Of a stretch of DNA of 64,000 nucleotides, positions 23,322 through 34,316 are shown in pieces. A model generated the notes under the pieces. That model was given only the letters and a program-made list of their open reading frames with translations. It made no database searches and was not told the DNA's origin. Numbering within the stretch: position 1 is the stretch's first letter; every line of letters starts with the position of its first letter. This stretch comes from Cornus controversa. Lineage: Eukaryota; Streptophyta; Magnoliopsida; Cornales; Cornaceae. Both the position numbers and the translations under genes were made by a program. Location: the NCBI GenBank assembly GCA_026545225.1, contig CM048850.1, forward strand, positions 29,193,797 through 29,257,796, given 5' to 3'.

Positions 23322-23772
23322 AGAAGTAGAAAAAGTGTGGTTGAAAAATTTAATCGAACACTTAGTGTGCACAATTCTTTTGTAACCTTCAACCTCCTTT
23401 TTTCGGCAATTTTTCCACCCAAATCGAACAAGTAATTGCACCAAATTGATCCCCCAAACTTGGTCTTCAAAAGCCCTCAAAAAGATTTGCACAATTTCAC
23501 CAAAGAAAAACTTCACTTACTTTGATGTTGAACTTGAAAAAGTGAGAACTTCCTTTGAGAACTAGTGATTCTTGATCCGGTTGTGATGTTGATGATGATG
23601 ATGATCAATGTTGAATTCTTGTTTAATAATCACCAATTGAAGAAAATAATTTCCCAGTTGAAGTAGGACTTGAATTGGAGCTCAAAGAGGTCTAGGATGC
23701 AAGTAGTAGCAACTAAGGAGGAGAGGTGACCTTTATAGGTCTTAAAAATTCGGGCAGCCCCATGTTGGGCCT

Positions 23773-23885
23773 GGGCGATCGATCCCCCTTGGAGTGGGCG
23801 ATCGATCGCCCACCTGCTGGTGGGGATCTTCAAAAAATATAATGGGGTGATCGATCCCCCTTGGCTGGGGCGATCGATCCCCCCC
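23773..23885. repeat. Palindromic-word cassette 2 (GGCGATCGATC, four copies in two pairs)
   Basis: GGGCGATCGATCCCCC (23773), GGGCGATCGATCGCCC (23796), GGGGTGATCGATCCCCC (23844) and GGGGCGATCGATCCCCC (23867) form two pairs separated by about 32 bp. The cassette lies in the spacer between pol and the env-like region. The sister copy at 45478-45591 keeps the layout while the sequence between words has drifted. Confidence 0.85.
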
Positions 23886-24210
23886 CTGAATGTCTGTTGG
23901 ACCCTCCATCGCCCAAGGTCGACCGAGACTTGATATTTTTGAGTCTCCATTTCCCAAGGTCGACCGAGAGAACGATTTTTCACCTATCTTGAGTCCAAAT
24001 ACCTCGGTACACCTCTTGGCATCCTCTGGAAGTAACTTATACATCAAAAACTCAAAGAAAAACATTGAAACGCAACTAGAATTGAAAGAAAACTTAAGAA
24101 AACTAAAACTAAAAATTAAAATCAAAGAAAACTAAAGAAAATAAAGTATAGAAATACATACAGAACCTACATTTTAACGTCCGTAGGGGATGATTAACTC
24201 TCCGAAGGGA

Positions 24211-26790
24211 TTAAGTTGGATAGACGGGATCCGTCAAGTCGACGGACTCTACGTCTCTTCTTGGCACACATCCTTCCACACAATGCTTCAACCTTTGGCC
24301 ATTAACTTTCATCAAACCAATTCCAAACAATTGCTCATCTGGGAATGAGTCTTGAATAGGTAATGCATCAATCATCGGCTTAAACTCAATCCGAGATAAA
24401 TGATCTGCAACCACATTCTCTGTCCCCTTTTTGTCTTTTATCTCCAAATCGAATTCTTGCAGTAATAAAATCCATCGAATAAGACGCGGTTTGGTTTCTT
24501 TCTTTGCCAATAAGTGTCTCAATGCTGCATGATCAGAGTAGACAACCACCTTGGACCCCAATAAATAAGAATGAAACTTGTCCAAGGCAAATACTACAGC
24601 TAGAAGCTCTTTCTCTGTAGTTGTATAATTGAGTTGGGCATCAGAGAGAGTCTTACTAGCGTAATAGATGACATATGGCCGTTTCTCTTCTCTTTGTCCC
24701 AACACTGCTCCCACTGCATAATCAGAGGCATCACACATGATTTCAAAAGGTAGAGCCCATTTTGGCGATTGCAGAATTGGTGTAGATGATAACAGAGACC
24801 GAAGCTTTTCAAAAGCTTGCACACATTCTTCATCAAAGATAAAGGGAACATCTTTAGATAACAAATGGCACAATGGTCGAGCAATTTTACTGAAATCCTT
24901 GATAAATCTTCTATAGAACCCAGCATGGCCTAAGAAAGATCAAACTTGCCTTACCGAAGTTGGATGAGGCAGAGTTGCAATTAGGTCGATCTTTGCTTTA
25001 TCACCTTCAATGCCTCTCTCTGAAATAATATGGCCCAATACAATACCTTCTTTCACCATAAAATGGCTCTTTTCCCAACTAAGTACCAAATTACGCTCTC
25101 GGCACCTTTGAAGTACTAGTGATAAATTACTCAGACAGTGTTCAAAGGATGATCCAAAAACAGAGAAATCATCCATGAAGACCTCCAAGAATTTTTCCAC
25201 CATGTTAGAAAAGATGGCCATCATACACCTCTGGAATGTCGCCGGAGCATTACATAATCCAAATGGCATACGACGATAAACAAAAGTACCAAAGGGACAA
25301 GTGAAAGTGGTCTTCTCTTGATCTTCTGGATCCATAGTCACTTGGTTATAACCAGAGTAGCCATCCAGAAAGCAATAATAGCTCTGACCAGCTAACCTTT
25401 CAAGTATTTGATCAATGAATGGAAGAGGGAAGTGATCCTTCCTTATCATAGAATTTAGCTTTCTGTAATCAATGCACACACGCCAACCTGTGGTAGTACG
25501 TTGTGGAACAAGCTCTCCCATAGAGCTAGGGACAATGGTAAGGCCAGATTTCTTAGGAACCACTTGTGTTGGACTCACCCATGTGCTGTCAGAAATTGGA
25601 TAAATGATGCCTGCATCAAGTAATTTGATAACCTCTTTCTTTACCACCTCCTTCATGTTGGGGTTCAGTCGCCTCTGAGCCTCTCTAGTTGGCTTACATC
25701 CTTCTTCTAGATGAATTTTGTGCATACAAATTGAGGGATCAATACCCTTAAGATCAGCAACACTCCATCCAATTGCTTCACGATGTTGATATAAAACCTC
25801 TACTAAGCTCTTTTCTTGAATTTCTGTCAGATCAGAGGCAATTATAACAAGAAGAGTTTTTTGTGCCCCCAAAAATACATACTTTAATTTGTCAGGCAAA
25901 GGCTTCAACTCTAATTCTGGAGGAGACTCCAATGAAGGCACTAAGGGAGTGCTAGAGAGAGAAGGTAGTGGCTCAATTGGAATTCTCCAAGGTGGAGTAT
26001 TCTGAATAGCATCCACTTCCAGCATATAATGCACCTCTTCACACAACCTTTCATCATTAATTTTCTCAAAGTCATAAAGAGACTTACATACCTCCAGGGA
26101 GTTTTGAGATATAGAGGATGAAACAAATTCCTCCACACATTCATCAATATCATCCATGCAGAACACATCACTCTGATCTGGAGGGTGTTGGATAGCATTG
26201 AACACACTAAGCTTGACATTCATGTTGCCAAATGAAATATCCATGATCCCTGACCTACAATTTATGCAGGCATCAGCTGTAGCTAAGAAAGGTCGACCAA
26301 GGATCACTGGAATGTGCCTCTTTGGATTGTGAACCGGCTCAGTGTCAAGTACAATGAAATCAACAGGAAAGTAGAACTTGTCCACTTTAATGAGCACATC
26401 TTCTATGATTCCTCGGGGTTGCTTTGTTGATCTATCTGCAAATTGCAATACCACCGAGGTAGGCTTCAATTCTCCCAAGCCCAATTGTAAGTAAACTGAA
26501 TAGGGTAGCAAATTCACACTTGTTCCCAAATCAAGAAGAGCTTTATCCACATGGTGCTCCCCAATGATACATGAGATAGTTGGAGCACCAGGATCTTTGT
26601 ACTTGGGAGGAGTACACTGCTGAATTATCGAACTTACTTGTTGTGGCAGCATCACTTTCTTTGGCATATGGCTTTTAGAACGCCTTTTCTGAGTGCACAA
26701 GTCTTTCAAAAATTTAGCATAAGGAGGAATTTGCTTGATGGCATCAAGGAGTGGCAAATTAATCTTCACTTGTCGAAACACCTCCATCAT
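24211..26790 (-). pseudogene. Athila pol remains: protease, reverse transcriptase, RNase H
   Basis: From the high end there is an aspartic-protease-like region (HVDKALLDLGTSVNLLPYSV; ILGRPFLATADACIN), then reverse transcriptase (YRKLNSMIRKDHFPLPFIDQ; the catalytic motif FMDDFSVFG), then RNase H ([35 protein letters not shown]). The C-terminal text [20 protein letters not shown] is shared with the end of the integrase frame in copy 2. These are fossils of the enzymes that copied and inserted the element. The region is broken. Confidence 0.85.
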
Positions 26791-26808
26791 GTCATGCAGC
26801 TTGTCCCC

Positions 26809-28370
26809 TTACTTCCCTAATTTAGATGCTTCAAGAAAACGTTGTGGGAAGGGAGCCTTGGGCTCATAAGGAATTTCAGCATTTGGACTTGTGGTCACTT
26901 TTTCTTCTTCTTTCTTCTCACCCACCTTATTGTCAATTATTTTCCCACTCCTCAAAGTGGTAATAGCTTCGACTTGCTCATGGTGTGGGTTAGTTGTGGA
27001 AGCTTGCATCCCTCTTGGATTACCAATTGGTTGACTAGGGAGCTTCCCTTCTTCTCTTTTACATAATGAAGTAGCAAGCTGTCCAAATTGAGATTCCAGT
27101 TTGGCAATGGATTGAGAATGTGAGTGCACTAGCTGAACTATAGATTGTACTGTTGCTGCAGTAGCTTGCACTGTCTCGATGAGAGAATCAAGCTTGTCAA
27201 ATTTAGACAAGGTAAGTGTCAGCTTCTCTTCAATAGCAGAAATTCTTTGGGCCATAGGACTTTGTGTTTGAAATTGCTGTTGAGGCACAAAAGTCCTAGG
27301 TTGATATGACGGTTGCATTGCTGCCCTTTGGTTACTGTAGGAAAAACTAGGATGATTCCTCCATGTGGGATTGTAAGTGTTACCTCGTGGAGGATTCATT
27401 GGTCCAGTGAATGTAGCTTGGACTTGCTCATGTTGAACAACAGAAAATTGCCCCATTGAAGGACAATTGCTCACATTATGCATACGACTAGAGCAAAATT
27501 CACAAGGGCCTAGCAATGAAGAATTTGAAGCAGAAGGAGTTTGATTGGCAGCCATAATTGCTGCCACCTTCTGTGCAATTAAATCAATGTCAGTTGGCAT
27601 AGCTTCTGAAGCACCAACCTCAAAAATCCCATCAGTTTTCCTTGTAGTGGCAGGTCTGCTAGAACGAGTAGAGGACACATGTTGTAGAGAGTTGTCATTA
27701 AGATTTTCAAATAAGGTCCATGCCTCTTCTTCACTCTTCAACATAAAAGTACCTCCACAAGTTGCATCAACCATCTGTCTGTTGGCTTCTGTCAGTCCTT
27801 CATGAAAACTCTGCACTAGTTGCCACTTAGGAACTTGATGATGGGGACACTTCCTAAGAAGGTCCTTGAATCTTTCCCATGTCTCATAAAATTGTTCCCC
27901 CTCATGTTGGGAGAAACCAGTGATAGCATGTCTGAACTGATTGGTCTTCCCTATTGGAAAATACTTCTTGAGAAACTCTTGTTACATCTGAGTCCAAGTC
28001 GTGATAGAACCTGCCGGTAGAGAGTTGAACCAATACTTTGCTTTGTCTTTCAGAGAGAATGAAAAAAGTCTCATTCTGAAAGCATCTTCAGAGAAGTTGT
28101 GAATTTTTGTAGTTGAGCACACTTCAATGAAGTCATCCAGATGCTTGTAAGGGTCTTCTTGAGTCAGCCCAAAATAAGATGGAAGCATCTGAATAATGCT
28201 GGACTTGATCTCACAATTCTGTGCTGTGACATTAGGCAGTTGAAAACCTGCTGGCGAGGTATATGTCTCAGGAATATAGTAGTCCCTCAGCAGTCAAGCT
28301 CTTTCTCCATCAGCATTAGGAACAAGGTTGTTATTTCTCTCTTCTGCCATGTCTTCAAGTAATTCTTCCT
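26809..28370 (-). pseudogene. Athila gag remains
   Basis: It carries the Athila Gag core (QEDPYKHLDDFIEVCSTT; FSLKDKAKYWFNSLPAGSITTW) and, further on, a cysteine motif (CEFCSSRMHNVSNCPS near 27440-27500) that resembles a divergent zinc knuckle. A low-complexity, lysine- and glutamate-rich tail precedes the protease. It formed the particle shell of the element. Broken. Confidence 0.8.
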
Positions 28371-28405
28371 CTTGCATAATGGTATCAATAGGGATGTTCC
28401 TATCA

Positions 28406-28895
28406 AGCACCACACAAGAGCCCTGACAGCGGGTCAGGCAAAGTAAGCCTCGAACAACATTCAAGCACCACACAAGAGCCCTGACAGCGTGTCAGGTAAA
28501 GTAAGCCTCGAACAACATTCAAGCACCACACAAGAGCCCTGACAACGTGTCAGGCCAAGTAAGCCTCGAATAACATTCGAGTACCACACAAGAGCCCTGA
28601 CAGCATGTCAAGCAAAGTAAGCCTCAAACAACATTCGAGCACCACACAAGAGCCCTGATAGCGTGTTAGGCCAAGTAAGCCTCGAACAACATTCGAGCAC
28701 CACACAAGAGTCTTGACAGCGTGTCAGGCAAAGTAAGCCTCGAACAACATTCGAGCACCACACAAGAGCCCTGACAGTGTTTCAGGCCAACTAAGCCTCA
28801 AGCAACATTCGAGGGCCATAGAAGAGCCCTGACAGCATGTCAGGCCAAGTAAGCCTCGAACAACATTCGAGCACCACACAAGAGCCTTGGCAACC
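28406..28895. repeat. 58-bp tandem array, right part (about 8.5 units)
   Basis: AGCAC-type marks recur at 28406, 28464, 28522, 28580, 28638, 28696, 28754, 28812 and 28870, a strict 58-bp period. Units differ by a few bases each. Both small hairpins of the unit are mostly kept. Short minus-strand frames across it are by-products of the repeat. Confidence 0.92.
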
Positions 28896-29515
28896 TCGAG
28901 CAAGCTTCAAACACCACTTTAAAGCTCCGACAACACGACAAGCCAAACGAGCCCCAAGTAAACCTCGAACAACGGCTTCGAGCATACTTCACGAACCAGC
29001 ATTGTCCAATCCCATCATGTGACAAGAGGAACTGGATAGGAGTCCATTGTCCGAATGTAACCAAAGGCCTCTTTGGTATACCTTGAGGGAATCTTGTTTC
29101 GAGGATAAGGAGTAAAGGAAGCCTGATTTTCTAAACAGGCCTATCTGAAAAAGCAGTGAAAACACTCCACCTCTGAGACCCTTTTCTGTCACCATTAATG
29201 CCCATTTAAGAGTCATTAATATTCTCAGCTACCGCCGCATGGCAAGTTGAGGGATTTGACTCTTCAGGCAACTAAGGCATCATAGCCTAAGTGTCCTAAG
29301 CCTCTGACAAGGGTCAAACTGGTTTGAAATCAGTGGACGCAGCCCAAGAAGATCTAGCACTATAAATAAAAGAGTCGAGCAGAGGAACAAGGCATCCTAT
29401 CCTTCACAAAGAGCTCCGGTCAACTAGCTTTAGTTCTCCTCCCTCAAACAAAGAATCTACTTGGGATCCTTCATATTTGTATTGACTAGTTCTATTTAAA
29501 ATATAAAACCCCTAC
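28896..29515 (+). mobile_element. LTR-like sequence, right part, ending just before the carboxylesterase
   Basis: It continues from the array with worn array-like words up to about 29000, then single-copy text, a TATA box at 29361 and a pyrimidine-rich leader (29400-29480), ending near CCCCTACA at 29515. No reading frame is present. It is interpreted as U3-R-U5 of a Tat-type LTR. It could instead be the normal promoter of the next gene with a repeat-derived upstream part. Confidence 0.45.
29361..29368 (+). promoter_or_regulatory. TATA box upstream of the carboxylesterase
   Basis: TATAAATA lies 225 bp before the ATG at 29593 and is followed by a pyrimidine-rich stretch that could be a leader. 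It is the only strong plus-strand TATA box between the array and the gene. Confidence 0.5.
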
Positions 29516-29592
29516 AAACTGTTCCATTCTCTCTTTGCGAACAATCAGTTCTTTTTCTTTCTTTTTTGGTGGGTTCATCCCAACCAGTTCAC

Positions 29593-30596
29593 ATGTCTGA
29601 TCATCAAACATCACCGTTAAATTCCATCGACAAAGTCTCGGACTACCTTCCCATAGTCGTCAATCCCGACGGCACGATCACGCGCACCCAACATGACCAA
29701 AGCGTCCCTGCAGCAGCTGATCCCAGATCTCCCTCACCTGTCCTCACCAAAGACCTGCCTCTTAACACAGAACACCACACGTGGGTACGTCTATTCCTGC
29801 CCCGGCAAGCACCGGATAACTCCCCCACAAGAAAGCTACCTCTTGTTGTGTGTTACCATGGTGGCGGGTTCATCATAGGCAACACAGACTGGAAGATTTT
29901 TCACGATTTTTGCATCGAAATGGCAGTCCAACTCAGCGTGGTGATCGTGTCCGTGGATTACCGTCTCGCACCGGAGCACCGCCTCCCGGCGGCGTACGAT
30001 GATGCCGTGGAAGCGTTTCATTGGATTAAAAGTTCCCATGATGAGTGGTTACGTGACTTTGCTGATTTCTCCAAATGTTTTCTCATGGGCAGTAGTGCTG
30101 GTGGCAACATAGCATATCATGCAGGACTACGTGCAGCCGCGGCAGTTGATGATCTTCAGCCGTTGAAGATCGAAGGGCTGATATTGCATCACCCTTTTTT
30201 TGGTGGGTCCGAGAGAACAGGGTCAGAGCTGAGGCTGGTCAACGACAGAATATTGCCACTGTTTATTAGTGATCTGATGTGGGAATTAGCTTTGCCAATT
30301 GGTGCTGACAGTGATAATGAGTATTGCAATCCTACGGTTATGAATGGTGGAGTACAACTTGTGAACAGTTTAAGCTGCTGGGGTGGAGGATTATAGTGAC
30401 AGGCTATAACGGAGACCCTCTGATTGACCGTCAGATGGAGATCGTGAAGGTGTTACAAAAGAAAGGTGTACAAGTAGTAGCAAAGTTTGGTGAGGGAGGT
30501 TGTCATGGGGTAGAATTTTTAGAAACATCAAAAGCTGTGGCCCTTTTTTCAGTTCTGAAAGATTTTATTTCATCGTCACCATCGGTGAGTGCTTAG
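29593..30596 (+). pseudogene. Carboxylesterase of the plant CXE (alpha/beta hydrolase) family, frameshifted
   Basis: The protein would be a soluble esterase of about 330 residues, the normal CXE length, and intronless like most of its family. The start MSDHQTSPLN at 29593 fits family members, including the kiwifruit AeCXE1/CXE120 group recalled from memory. The oxyanion motif HGGGF (89-93), the nucleophile in GSSAG (Ser168), the Asp stretch NGDPLID and the catalytic His in HGVEF are all visible. The frame runs to a stop at 30396, while the family C-terminus (EQFKLLGWR to VLKDFI) continues in another frame to the TAG at 30596. A single missing base near 30360 would explain this. All else is conserved, so it is a very young pseudogene or an assembly error. 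Substrate unknown. Confidence 0.85.
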
Positions 30597-30837
30597 AAAA
30601 TCCTAGATAGTTTGGAAAATACTAAATAGGTCAGGTCAGGCCAGCTGGGCTGGGCCTATTTGGTTATTGCTTAATTAATGATTGTAATGCAAGTAAAATA
30701 TTGTTTTCTCATAAAAATAAATTTAGGAAAAAGAATTATTGTTTGTTAATTAAACCACCTTAGGCTTTTCTCCAGTTTAATTAAATGCCATTGTTATTGT
30801 TTCTCTTTTAATCGTATTTTAAACTCTTTCTTGTATA
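30597..30837 (+). other. 3' flank of the carboxylesterase with candidate poly(A) signal
   Basis: AATAAA at 30716-30721 lies about 120 bp after the stop codon, a fitting place for a plant polyadenylation signal. Nothing else is recognisable before the dispersed repeat at 30838. Confidence 0.45.
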
Positions 30838-31228
30838 CTTCATTCAGCTTAAATTGTTGTTTTCATTTGTTGAATGATTCTCTTATAGTGCTATAATTGC
30901 ATGCCCTTTCTATCAAGGTTAAGAGCATGCTAAATTTCTATTTCTTTATCTTCTTTCTCTCTCTCAATTGTCTCCTTTTATCTCTCATTCATGTTTTGCC
31001 GCTACAATCAATGAACCAGACAAATAAGTGAAATCGACGAGCAGAGCAATGAGCTCTTGATTCCTTGGTTTATGTTAAAATCGACAAATTTGAAGTCTAT
31101 ATGGGAAATCATTTTATTAGTAATTGTGGAGAAAAAAGGGGTATTTGATTGAAATTTCAAGTGTTATATGTGAAATAATGGTAATGGAAGTGCAAGTTAA
31201 GATTTAAAAAAGGTTGTAATTTAGTGGT
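30838..31228 (+). repeat. Dispersed repeat, copy 2
   Basis: This is the second copy of the 3107-3500 sequence, in the same orientation. Similarity stops at about 31228. From there to 31510 I recognise no gene or element. Confidence 0.8.
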
Positions 31229-31515
31229 ATCTCTTCAACTTTATAGAGTAAAAAAAGTCGAGAGTGTTCAAGTCACGTTAAAGATAAAGTGAGTATGTGA
31301 ATTTCTTGCTATGGTAAAAATTAAAAAATTACAAAGTGCAACCCAGAATTACGAAAATGTGCATTGAGTCGTAATCAATCCAAATGCTGTATCACCAAGA
31401 CTTGAAGATTGATCTCAGCTTCCAGTACTCAGACATTGAAGTGCTTATGCTTATTCAATGACTCTCCTTTTGCCAGAACTTCAGCTTCCAAATGGAGATT
31501 CCCAAGCTCATGTAT

Positions 31516-34085
31516 TGTGATGACCCGAAATTTTTTTTGAATTATAATTACGGGTCGGTGACTTTTAAGTATGATTAGTCGCTTAATGACATGCTTAGTG
31601 GATTTAAATAATCTTTGTTATGTTTTTGATCACGGGTGTGGGACCGGAGTGGACTCGGGTACCCCGGGAGGTAACTACGAACACTAGAGAGTGGCGTAGG
31701 GGTGTGGATGTAAGTTTAAGGGCATAAGTGAAGTTTTGAAAAGAGAGAAAATGATGGTTTGCAATTAGATGCAAAGTGACCATGACAAGGAGCACAAAGA
31801 GGAGAGATTGAGGGTTTAGTTGCAAAGTGGAATATATGAATTATATATATATATATATATATATATATGGAAAAAGAGAGAAACATGTCAAATTTTTGGG
31901 GCTCTCTCTCTCTCTTGGCCAGATCTCTCTCTCTCTATACAAAATTTCTCTTCTCTCATTCTCTCTTCAATTTGAGGGTTTAGAAGTGGGATTTGAGGGT
32001 GGAGCCAAGAATTAAAGTTGCTCCCCTCACTCTCCTCTTCGATTTGATTGGTGAAACGTTACTGTTGGAGGAGTTTGAAGCTTGGTGGAAATTGGGTCTT
32101 CAACAACCAAGCTTGGATTTGAGGTAGGTTTCCTCCCTAAGTGTCAATTCTATAGGTTGAATTGTGGATTTCTTGGGGGGTTAACATGCTAGGTAAAGTT
32201 AGGAGGTTGGTTTTGTTATATGATTGCATGTTAAAGTGGTGATTTATGTGTATTACATGTTATAGAATTCATATACGTATGACATGTATGTAGCTTTGTG
32301 GTAAATGCTACGTGAAAAGCATGATTTGGTGTTTCTTGAGCATGTAATTTGATGCCAAAGCGTAGAGCCTTGTAAATGTAAGCTAAATTTCATTATTTAG
32401 TGATGCTTGTGGTGTTGACATCATCCATGTACATGTTGCATACATGGTGTTTGATAAAATGTCCCAAAAAGGGTTTTTCTTTGAAAATGTGACATGGAGA
32501 TTCAGAGTATGCCCACTCATGTCTCTTTTGTTGGAGTTTTGACAAATCATGAACCACTTGTGTATGTGTGGTCTAGGTTGTCGAGTTAAGCATGCATTGC
32601 TTGAAAGCATTCATTTGATAATGTTGCTCATATGTTGAATATGCTATGTATGTCTAAATGCTCTAGCATATGCCATGTAGCCGATAAGGATGCTATGACT
32701 TGCATTCATGTAGGTCGGTGTCGAGTTAGCGCTTAGGTGGGGTTAGGGTATCTCTACTCACCCCGCTCCCCCTAACATTTTTTAGGTTATACGTCAAGGA
32801 TGATGACAGGGACTTCATAGTTCTTATAGGCGTTTTGGGGACTCAATTGGAGTATGATGATCTTTTGGGATATTGTGTACCTTATGGCTATTTGTGCCAG
32901 CTTGTGGCACGGTAATTATTTAGTTGTAGTCATGGTAGAATTTGTTGCATTTTGAACTTTATGTATGAATTCTTGTAATGACTATAAACTTGAAAAAACA
33001 TATGGATAGTATGTACCTTTTGAGAAAACTGTATGTGTTGGAGATGTATGACACAATAGGACCATTTTTCTCTTGAGTTATGACTTCTTGTATGGATAAT
33101 TATGAGTTAATGAAGTATGGGATGTATGTATGCATGGGTTGTTGAATGAAGATGGTAAGAAAAAAAATGATGGAATTACATTTCAATTCTGAGATGCATG
33201 TTATGCGAATATACTTGATGGCTATTAAGGCATTAGTGTAGCCATTAGGGGGACACGTGCCCAGAAGTGTCCATTTTTGAGTTCAAGGTATGAATGAAAT
33301 TTTATGTATAGGAGGATAATTGTATTAGCTTCAATTTGATACGTCATGGGCCTAGTTTGGATTTAAATTGAGTAAGCTATGCATGTTTTAGTGCAAGAGT
33401 TGGTAATCTGACCTAAGCTCGTTGATTTGTGTGTAATCCGAGTCATGAGTTGAATTATTAGGTGATTCTAATTGGGTTATAAAGTAGACATGTTGAGGAT
33501 GATCCATGCCAAATTTCAAGCCAAATGGACTTATGGTTTGTGAGATTTTTGAATTTGAAGTTAGGTTGAAAATTGGCCAAGTACAGGTTGCAGAATTTTA
33601 GCTTTTGCATTAACAGCGCTCGATCGCTTTTTACGGCGCTAGATCACCCTTGTAAAAGATCTAGAGGCTTAGTCTCGGGAGTGAAAGTGCTCGATCCCTT
33701 TATTTAAAGCGCTCGAACTCTTTTACAACAGGCATTTGACAAAATTCTATCTAACTTCTAACGGCTTCTTCGTTTCAAATCGAAATTAGATGATTTTTTT
33801 TTGAAATTGTGTATTTTTGAACCCTCTTTTCAATGGTTTCATTTTCAAACCATAACCAGAAACTTACCAGGAGTTTCATATCTGTAGTGTGGGATAGAAC
33901 CAATTTGAAGGGTTGTATGGTTGAGGCCTGCTATGAGTAGTTGATGTTGAGTTGTAGATGTATACATATACATGGGTATGTATGTGTTTAAGCTTTTTTG
34001 GTAAATAGAGTTTAATATGTTCATTAAGGCTTAATGGACGGGTTAACCTCCGGTTTCCTGGGAGTCGGGGGATCGGGGCGTTACA
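31516..34085 (+). mobile_element. Solo LTR, Ty3/gypsy of Tekay type
   Basis: It begins TGTGATGACCCGAAA and ends GGGGCGTTACA, the termini of Tekay-like LTRs, and is flanked by TGTAT (31511-31515) and TGTAC (34086-34090), a target duplication with one change. A TA-rich core (31843-31868) is followed by CT-rich runs (31902-31945), as in U3-R. The 2.57-kb length fits the long LTRs of this group. No internal region is next to it, so it is a product of LTR-LTR recombination. Confidence 0.8.
33614..33725. repeat. Palindromic-word cassette 3 (GCGCTCGATC-type, four copies in two pairs)
   Basis: The words AGCGCTCGATCGCTTT, GGCGCTAGATCACCCTT, AGTGCTCGATCCCTTT and AGCGCTCGAACTCTTTT form two pairs separated by about 34 bp. 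It lies roughly 360-470 bp before the right end of the solo LTR. The layout matches cassettes 1 and 2, although the word is different. Confidence 0.75.
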
Positions 34086-34113
34086 TGTACCAAAGTTTGT
34101 TCTCCATTCTCAA

Positions 34114-34316
34114 ATGTTTAGTGATAATTTTCTCTCATCCTCTTATGCCCACTTGGTGATTAGTGTAGCCATAAAGTGTTATCACTGTCAAAAGCCAGGG
34201 CATATGAAGAGAGAGTGCAGAAAATGGAAAAGAAAACAGTCTAAAGAAAGAAGTGAAGAAAAAGGGAAACAAAAAGAGACCGTTGCAGTCGCAACTGACG
34301 GTGAGGTGATCATTGT
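34114..34316 (+). pseudogene. Copia gag fragment with zinc knuckle
   Basis: The frame contains CYHCQKPGHMKRECRKW, a CX2CX4HX4C nucleic-acid-binding knuckle of Copia Gag, followed by a Lys/Glu-rich tail. The fragment stops where the CACTA end begins. It is a small fossil with no other recognisable part of its element nearby. Confidence 0.75.

Larger units (their letters stand above)
18993..28405 (-). mobile_element. Athila-lineage Ty3/gypsy element (copy 1), AGCAC target duplication
   Basis: It is inserted in the 58-bp array with AGCAC on both sides (18988-18992 and 28406-28410). On the minus strand the parts are Gag (about 28370-26809), protease/reverse transcriptase/RNase H (26790-24211), a spacer with a palindromic cassette, an Athila-type env-like/ORF1 region (23321-22076), a long 3' untranslated part, a purine run (AAGTTTGGGGGTG) and the 3' LTR (20505-18993). 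Beside the right-hand target duplication only the terminal bases CCTATCA of an LTR are seen. Because a second full LTR is absent, age cannot be read from LTR divergence. It is broken, with several breaks. Confidence 0.88.

Noticed and set aside
28406-28895. CRISPR-like regular array
   Set aside because: Repeats are directly adjacent with no unique spacers, and the context is a plant LTR-like sequence.
29566-29592. An earlier start for the carboxylesterase
   Set aside because: The upstream codon is TTG in T-rich leader sequence; the first ATG, at 29593, gives the family-like N-terminus.
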